DNA from: Methylorubrum populi
GTDB lineage: Bacteria > Pseudomonadota > Alphaproteobacteria > Rhizobiales > Beijerinckiaceae
Direction of reading: 5' to 3'
Assembly (NCBI RefSeq): GCF_002355515.1
Contig: NZ_AP014809.1
Location: 3,372,501-3,436,500, forward strand
Length of the DNA stretch: 64,000 bases
Shown here: piece after piece, positions 55,207 to 64,000 of the stretch
How the letters are laid out: each line of letters begins with the position of its first letter
Position numbering within the stretch: position 1 is the first letter of the stretch
Made by a program: the position numbers and the translations under genes
Notes under the pieces: model-generated
Told to the model about the DNA's origin: nothing
What the model saw: the letters and a program-made list of their open reading frames with translations, nothing else
The model's database searches: none

Positions 55207-56097
55207 TCAGATCTGTCCCGCTTCGGCCTGGATCTCCGGACCTGCCTGTCGCGGACGCGTCACCCCGCGGGCGGCAAGCACGATGTAGACGAGGCCAACC
55301 AGCGCCATCGGCACGCAGAGCAGCATCCCCATGGTCACGCCGCCGCCGAGCGCATTGACGTCCTGACCGAACAGGAAGCCGAGCTGCCGGTCCGGCTCGC
55401 GGAAGAATTCGCAGAAGGTTCGCGCCAGCGCGTAGCCCAGTACGAAGATGCCCCCGAGAAGGCCCGGCTTGCGGAAACCGAACCGGCGCACGGCGAGCGC
55501 CATGACGATGAACAGCAGCAAGCCTTCCGTGGCGGCCTCGAACAGCTGGCTCGGGTAGCGCGGCACGTCACCCCCGCTGGGAAAGACCACGGCGTAGGGG
55601 AAATCGGGCGCGGCGCGGCCCCAGAGCTCGCCGTTCACGAAATTGGCGATGCGTCCGAAGAACAGGCCGACCGGCACCACCACCGCGGCGATGTCGAGCA
55701 TGGTGTAGCCGTTGAGGCCGCGCGCACGAGCGAAGAGCAGCAGAGCCAGGATCGCGCCCAGGAACCCGCCGTGGAACGACATGCCGCCGTTGCGGATCGC
55801 CAGGATCTCCAGCGGGTGCTCCATGTAGAGCGGCAGGTTGTAGAACAGCACGTAGCCGATCCGCCCGCCGAGCACGACGCCGAGCGCGACCCAGACGATC
55901 AGATCGTCGATGTCGGTGAGCGTCGGGCGCTTGACCACGCCCCAGAGCGAATCCGCCGCGACTAGGCGGCGCGCGTAGAACCAGCCGCCGACGAGCCCGG
56001 CGATGTAGGACAGGGCGTACCACTTGATCTCGACGGGGCCGATCGAGACCGCCACCGGATCGATGGCCGGAAAGGGGAGGGCGAGAAGCGGCGGCAT
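55207..56097 (-). CDS. lgt: Prolipoprotein diacylglyceryl transferase
   Basis: 296 residues, seven membrane helices. Lgt signature at about 140-155 (GRIANFVNGELWGR) and YGLL-type HGG motif GGMSFHGGFLGAILAL are both present. It transfers diacylglycerol from phosphatidylglycerol to the lipobox Cys of prolipoproteins in the inner membrane. Length is standard. It is the first gene of the minus-strand group, followed by midA and pgeF. Confidence 0.95.
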   Translation of the reverse strand: MPPLLALPFPAIDPVAVSIGPVEIKWYALSYIAGLVGGWFYARRLVAADSLWGVVKRPTLTDIDDLIVWVALGVVLGGRIGYVLFYNLPLYMEHPLEILAIRNGGMSFHGGFLGAILALLLFARARGLNGYTMLDIAAVVVPVGLFFGRIANFVNGELWGRAAPDFPYAVVFPSGGDVPRYPSQLFEAATEGLLLFIVMALAVRRFGFRKPGLLGGIFVLGYALARTFCEFFREPDRQLGFLFGQDVNALGGGVTMGMLLCVPMALVGLVYIVLAARGVTRPRQAGPEIQAEAGQI

Positions 56098-56250
56098 CGA
56101 CGTCCCACGAACGGCTGACGGATTTGGGATCCGCGCCGCATTGGACCCGCGCCCGGCGGGGCGTCAAGTTGGGGCGTCAGGGCGGGACATCGTTGCGCGA
56201 CGGGAGAAGCGGGCGCAATCTCGGCCGCAAGAACGGGCGCGGGAGGAGCG

Positions 56251-59943
<3,693 letters not shown>

Positions 59944-59979
59944 TCGGGCGCGCCGACCTTCCACACCGTGACTCAGACC

Positions 59980-60921
59980 TCACGTCTGATTGGGCTTGAG
60001 CTGATAGAAGATGTGCCGGCCGATCATGTCCTTGCGCTTGAGCCGGCGCGACCAGCCGGGGCGGACGTAGTCGGCATGGTAGTGGGTCGCGCCGCCGACC
60101 TCGCTGACATAGGTGCGGCCCTCGATCACGGCGCTGGCGACGCGAGTCGCACTGCGCCAGGATTCGGCGTCGGTGATGCGCAGCGACTTGCCCTCGCAGG
60201 CGAACGAGAACTGGCAGCCCATGAAGCGATGGCGGTTCTGGTAGACGACACCGCAGACCGAGGACGGGTAGAGCCCGCTCTTGACGCGATTCAGGACGAC
60301 CTGCGCGACGGCGGCCTGCCCCTCCTCGGGCTCGCTGCGGGCCTCGAAATAGACGGCCTCGGCGAGGCAGCGCTGCTCGCGGTCCATTGCATCCGGATTG
60401 ATCAGGTCGGCGTAGTGCGACTTGCCTTCCGGCGTCGAGATCTGCGGGTCGAGCACCGACGGGTTGCGGTCGAGGCGGGCCGAGAAGCCTGGCAGGGCGA
60501 GATTCGAGGCGGCAACTTCGATCGGCGTCGCGTCGGCGGGAGCCGGCGTGACCGAGGAAAGGGCCACGGCGCGGGGCGTGGCGGGGGTGGCGCCGTCGGA
60601 GTCGGCGAGAGGAGGGAGACCATCCTCGCCCGGTTCGGCTTCATGAGGCGCGCCTGGCGCGACGAGGCCGGCCTCGATGACGTCCGGGCTCCACGCCGTC
60701 GAACTCGCCAGCGCGCCGGTCACTGCGACATCGCGCGTTAGAAGCCGTTCGGGCCCGAGCGTGGCGTCGGTTCCTGCGGTGGCAGTGAAGGAAACCAGCA
60801 GGCCGCTTGCCAGCATCCACGGCACCACGGCCGAGACGATCCAGCGGGGGCCGAGCCCCAGGCCTCGCACGCGCCTCGTACGCAACGCCGACACTCCACA
60901 CTCACGAGCGGCCGGAAGCAC
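59980..60921 (-). CDS. Cell wall hydrolase, SleB family
   Basis: 313 residues. A basic N-terminus and one hydrophobic helix (PRWIVSAVVPWMLASGLLVSF), then a long Ala/Pro-rich linker. The C-terminal Hydrolase_2 (SleB-type) domain covers about 180-310: CLAEAVYFEARSEPEEGQAAV, QVVLNRVKSG, VCGVVYQN, FSFACEGKS, ATHYHADYVRPGW. The first Glu (EAVYFEAR) is the catalytic residue of the family. It is a peptidoglycan lytic or cortex-hydrolase-like enzyme of the periplasm, common in Rhizobiales without sporulation. Confidence 0.88.
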   Translation of the reverse strand: MLPAARECGVSALRTRRVRGLGLGPRWIVSAVVPWMLASGLLVSFTATAGTDATLGPERLLTRDVAVTGALASSTAWSPDVIEAGLVAPGAPHEAEPGEDGLPPLADSDGATPATPRAVALSSVTPAPADATPIEVAASNLALPGFSARLDRNPSVLDPQISTPEGKSHYADLINPDAMDREQRCLAEAVYFEARSEPEEGQAAVAQVVLNRVKSGLYPSSVCGVVYQNRHRFMGCQFSFACEGKSLRITDAESWRSATRVASAVIEGRTYVSEVGGATHYHADYVRPGWSRRLKRKDMIGRHIFYQLKPNQT

Positions 60922-60992
60922 CAGCTTAAGCCAAGCGGGAGCGACCGTTCCTCAAGGAGGGGAGTTTAATCGCGAACGTGGTTGCCGGACGG

Positions 60993-61250
60993 TTAAGGCG
61001 TCGGTCGGCCGTGGCGTTGAGCGAGACCATTCACGAGGACGGCGACATAGCCGCTCCCGTTCTGCGAGGCGATGATCGCCCGGCCGGCCTCGCGCTCGTT
61101 GCGATCGGCCTCGAGGTAGATCAGCCCGATCACACCGGTGGCGGTGGCGAGCGTCGCGAGGATCCAGAGATAGGCGGCCTGCATCGCCCGGTGACCGGGA
61201 ACGATGGCGCGATGATCGAGGAGGGCCGTGGGGGAGTCGGGATGCGACAT
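60993..61250 (-). CDS. Small membrane protein of unknown function
   Basis: 85 residues. One membrane helix (about 24-45, AAYLWILATLATATGVIGLIYL) with a His/Pro-rich cytoplasmic N-terminus and a short C-terminal tail (EREAGRAIIASQNGSGYVAVLVNGLA). No family recognised. The start has no strong Shine-Dalgarno, so the call is tentative; the frame is well formed and codon-like. It lies between sleB and ppdk. Confidence 0.5.
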   Translation of the reverse strand: MSHPDSPTALLDHRAIVPGHRAMQAAYLWILATLATATGVIGLIYLEADRNEREAGRAIIASQNGSGYVAVLVNGLAQRHGRPTP

Positions 61251-61398
61251 GGCTGGAAGTCCCGCGGGTGCCCTGGCCGGAAGACCAATCGACGCTCGCC
61301 GCGCTGGGTCTTCCGCTAGCAGGTAACGTGCCCGGGCGACACGGGTTCAGGGGGCTGTCCGCAAAATTATTGCGAAGCTTGCCCGACCGTGACGTGGC

Positions 61399-61422
61399 CC
61401 CCGCGGGCCGGAGCCCGCGGGG
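61399..61422. terminator. 10-bp GC hairpin after pyruvate phosphate dikinase
   Basis: CCCCGCGGGC (61399-61408), 4-base loop, GCCCGCGGGG (61413-61422), 17 bases downstream of the ppdk stop on the minus strand. There is no T-run; the strong stem still suggests termination or 3'-end protection. Confidence 0.55.
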
Positions 61423-61438
61423 TCGTCGACCATTGCTC

Positions 61439-64000
61439 TCAGGCGTCCTTGCCGAGCGCCGCCTGCGCCGCCGCGAGGCGGGCGATCGGCACGCGGAAGG
61501 GCGAGCAGGAGACGTAGTCGAGGCCGACTTCCTGGCAGAAGCCGATCGAGGCCGGGTCGCCGCCGTGCTCGCCGCAGATGCCGAGCTTGAGCCCGTCCCG
61601 GGTCGCGCGGCCGCGCTCGGCGCCGATCTTCACCAGCTCGCCCACGCCCTCCTGATCAATCGACACGAACGGATCGACCGAGAGGATGCCCTTCTGGGTG
61701 TAGGGCCCGAGGAAGGTCGCGGCGTCGTCGCGGGAGATGCCGAGCGCGGTCTGGGTGAGATCGTTGGTGCCGAAGGAGAAGAACTCCGCGGTCTCGGCGA
61801 TCTCACCGGCCTTGAGCGCCGCGCGCGGCAGCTCGATCATCGTACCGACCTGATATTCGAGCTCGGCCCCGGTCTCCTCCGTCACGGCCTTGGCCATGGC
61901 GTCGATGCGGGCCTTGACGATGTCGAACTCCATCCGGGTGAAGACCAGCGGCACCATCACCTCCGGGGTCACCGGCGCGCCGGTATCCTTGGCGGCCTGC
62001 ACCGCGGCCTCGAAGATCGCGCGGGCCTGCATCTCGGCGATCTCGGGGAAAGCGATGGCGAGCCGGCAGCCGCGGAAGCCGAGCATCGGGTTGTGCTCGG
62101 AGAGTTCGCGGATGCGGTTGCGGATCTTGTCCTCCGGGATGCCAGTGGCCGACTGGACCTCGCGGATCTCCTCGTCCGTGTGCGGCAGGAACTCGTGCAG
62201 CGGCGGATCGAGCAGGCGGATCGTGACGGGCAGGCCCGACATGATCGTGAACAGCTCGACGAAGTCCTGGCGCTGATAGGGGAGGATCTTGGCGAGCGCG
62301 CCGCGACGGCCCTCGGCATCATCTGAGAGGATCATCTCGCGCACCGCCACGATGCGGTCGCCCTCGAAGAACATGTGCTCGGTCCGGCACAGGCCGATGC
62401 CCTCCGCGCCGAACTTGCGCGCGGCGCGGGCATCGGCCGGGGTGTCGGCGTTGGTGCGCACCTTCATGGTCCGCACCGCGTCGGCCCACTCCATCAGGGC
62501 GGCGAAGTCGCCCGACAGCTCGGGCTGGAGCATCTTGACCTCGCCCTGGATCACTTGGCCGGTCGAGCCGTCGATGGTGATGACATCGCCCGCCTTGAGC
62601 GTCACGCCGCCGACGGTGAGCGTCTGCGCCTTGTAGTCGATCCGGATCGAGCCGACGCCGGAGACGCAGGGCTTGCCCATGCCGCGGGCGACCACCGCCG
62701 CGTGGCTGGTCATGCCGCCGCGGGTGGTGAGGATGCCCTCGGCGGCGTGCATGCCGTGGATGTCCTCCGGCGAGGTCTCGATGCGCACGAGGATGCAGCG
62801 GCGCTCGGCCTTCTTGGCGGCTTCCGCAGCTTCCGAGTTGAACACGATCTCGCCGACCGCCGCGCCCGGCGAGGCCGGCAGGCCGGTGGCGATCACCTTG
62901 CGCTCGGCATTCGGGTCGATGGTCGGGTGCAGGAGCTGGTCGAGGGCGCCGGGCTCGATGCGCTTGATCGCCTCTTCCTTCGAGATCAGACCCTCACCGG
63001 CGAGCTCGACGGCGATGCGCAGGGCCGCCTTGGCGGTGCGCTTGCCGTTGCGGGTCTGGAGCATCCAGAGCTTACCGCGCTCGATGGTGAACTCCATGTC
63101 CTGCATGTCGCGGTAGTGCTTTTCGAGGATCCCGTAGATCCGCGTCAGCTCGGCGAAGCTCTCGGGCATTGCCTTTTCCATCGACGGCTTGTCGGACTTG
63201 GCCTCGATGCGGGCCTTCTCGGTGATGTCCTGCGGCGTGCGGATGCCCGCGACCACGTCCTCGCCCTGGGCGTTGATGAGGAACTCGCCGTAGAGCGCGC
63301 TCTCGCCGGTGGAGGGGTTGCGGGTGAAGGCGACGCCGGTGGCCGAGGTGTCGCCCATATTGCCGAACACCATGGCCTGGACGTTGACCGCCGTGCCCCA
63401 GCTCTCGGGGATGTTGTTCAGCTCGCGGTACTTCTTGGCCCGCGGGATCATCCAGGAATCGAACACCGCGCCGATGGCGCCCCAGAGCTGGTCCTCGGGC
63501 TTCTGCGGGAAGTCCGAGCCGTGCTCGTCACGGACGATCTTCTTGTAGACGCCGATGAGGTGCTTCCAGTCGTCGGCCTTCAGATCGGTGTCGAGGTTGA
63601 GGCCCTTCTGTTCCTTGTAGTGCTCCAGAGCCTCCTCGAAGGCATGGTGCTCCACGCCAAGGACGACGTTCGAGTACATCGTGATGAAGCGGCGGTAGGA
63701 ATCGTAGGCGAAGCGCTCGTCGTCGGCGTCCTTGGCCAGGGCCTCGACGGTGGTGTCGTTCAGACCGAGATTGAGCACCGTGTCCATCATGCCCGGCATC
63801 GAAGCGCGGGCGCCGGAGCGGACCGAGACCAGCAGCGGCTTGTCGGCATCGCCGAAGCGGCGGCCGGTGAGCCGGCCGACGGTGTCGAGCGCCGCATTCA
63901 CGGCGTCCTTGAGTTCCGCCGGATAGGTCTCGCCGTGCTCGTAGTAGTAGGTGCAGACTTCCGTGGTGATGGTGAAGCCGGGGGGCACCGGAAGGCCGAG
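61439..64000 (-). CDS. ppdK: Pyruvate phosphate dikinase (5' end outside window)
   Basis: About 853 residues are visible and the frame is open to the end of the window, so the start and the first part (the ATP-grasp beginning LGLPVPPGFTI) are cut. Visible: ATP-grasp pieces, VAFTRNPSTGESALYGEFLI, the phosphohistidine motif GGMTSHAAVVARGMGKPCVSG, and the C-terminal PEP/pyruvate domain (LCRTEHMFF, SFGTNDLTQTALGISRDDA, GICGEHGGDP). It interconverts pyruvate and PEP, an important step linking PEP of the serine cycle to pyruvate in methylotrophs. The full family length is about 880-890, so roughly 30 residues are missing. Confidence 0.95.
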   Translation of the reverse strand, partial: LGLPVPPGFTITTEVCTYYYEHGETYPAELKDAVNAALDTVGRLTGRRFGDADKPLLVSVRSGARASMPGMMDTVLNLGLNDTTVEALAKDADDERFAYDSYRRFITMYSNVVLGVEHHAFEEALEHYKEQKGLNLDTDLKADDWKHLIGVYKKIVRDEHGSDFPQKPEDQLWGAIGAVFDSWMIPRAKKYRELNNIPESWGTAVNVQAMVFGNMGDTSATGVAFTRNPSTGESALYGEFLINAQGEDVVAGIRTPQDITEKARIEAKSDKPSMEKAMPESFAELTRIYGILEKHYRDMQDMEFTIERGKLWMLQTRNGKRTAKAALRIAVELAGEGLISKEEAIKRIEPGALDQLLHPTIDPNAERKVIATGLPASPGAAVGEIVFNSEAAEAAKKAERRCILVRIETSPEDIHGMHAAEGILTTRGGMTSHAAVVARGMGKPCVSGVGSIRIDYKAQTLTVGGVTLKAGDVITIDGSTGQVIQGEVKMLQPELSGDFAALMEWADAVRTMKVRTNADTPADARAARKFGAEGIGLCRTEHMFFEGDRIVAVREMILSDDAEGRRGALAKILPYQRQDFVELFTIMSGLPVTIRLLDPPLHEFLPHTDEEIREVQSATGIPEDKIRNRIRELSEHNPMLGFRGCRLAIAFPEIAEMQARAIFEAAVQAAKDTGAPVTPEVMVPLVFTRMEFDIVKARIDAMAKAVTEETGAELEYQVGTMIELPRAALKAGEIAETAEFFSFGTNDLTQTALGISRDDAATFLGPYTQKGILSVDPFVSIDQEGVGELVKIGAERGRATRDGLKLGICGEHGGDPASIGFCQEVGLDYVSCSPFRVPIARLAAAQAALGKDA

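Overview
The window is GC-rich (about 70% by eye), almost fully coding, and carries no rRNA or tRNA that I can see. Gene content points to an alphaproteobacterium of the Rhizobiales, most likely Methylobacterium/Methylorubrum. The reasons are a CpdR-type regulator, osmoregulated periplasmic glucan genes, a tungstate transporter with molybdopterin genes (W-formate dehydrogenases are known in this group), pyruvate phosphate dikinase, and Rhizobiales-style palindromic repeats. The genus is an inference.

Layout. 1-9.7 kb: a translationally coupled chemosensory operon (CheR with TPRs, cut by the window edge; CheW; MCP; CheA fused to a receiver; CheB; two multi-receiver histidine kinases). 9.9-11.4 kb: a small SmtA-like metallothionein, and a periplasmic WD40/cytochrome c protein on the other strand. 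11.6-19.9 kb: a Mo/W cofactor island with a degenerate MoeA paralogue, a MoeA fused to a periplasmic-binding-protein-like domain, MobB, a standard MoeA, a ModE/LysR-like regulator and the divergent transporter tupBCA. 19.95-20.2 kb: intergenic repeats. 20.2-25.4 kb: PRC-barrel and small secreted proteins, and the periplasmic glucan genes opgG-like and opgH, which are divergent. 25.4-31.4 kb: metabolic genes on the minus strand (Cys/Met PLP enzyme, a D-2-hydroxyglutarate dehydrogenase-like flavoprotein, SerA, CpdR-like, Hpt) plus TspO. 31.6-32.2 kb: a ParDE module whose toxin is frameshifted. 33-35.8 kb: zinc-ribbon protein, FtsE, FtsX and a DUF218 protein. 36.5-40.2 kb: proB-proA-nadD-rsfS. 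40.2-42.6 kb: a DUF4166 protein, a GbsR/MarR regulator with a perfect 34-bp palindrome on its own start codon, and an aldose 1-epimerase. 42.7-49.3 kb: MsbA-like ABC exporter, Spy-like protein, zinc-binding lipocalin-independent ZnuA/AztC-type protein with a probable Zur box, MoaD, PgsA, UvrC. 49.3-53 kb: CheZ-like phosphatase, L,D-transpeptidase, DUF2076 protein, Omp25/31-type porin. 53.3-56.1 kb: PgeF, MidA-like methyltransferase, Lgt. 56.3-61.3 kb: MgtC, phosphoglucomutase, a coupled unknown exported protein, a SleB-type hydrolase and a small membrane protein. 61.4 kb to the end: pyruvate phosphate dikinase, cut by the window edge.

The most distinctive parts are the tungsten/molybdenum island (three MoeA-type proteins, one apparently without the metal-insertion acidic residues) and the chemosensory operon with two accessory hybrid kinases. 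The palindromic autoregulatory site and the broken parE are the clearest small-scale signals. Start codons were chosen from overlaps with upstream genes, Shine-Dalgarno matches and family length, and doubtful ones are flagged.
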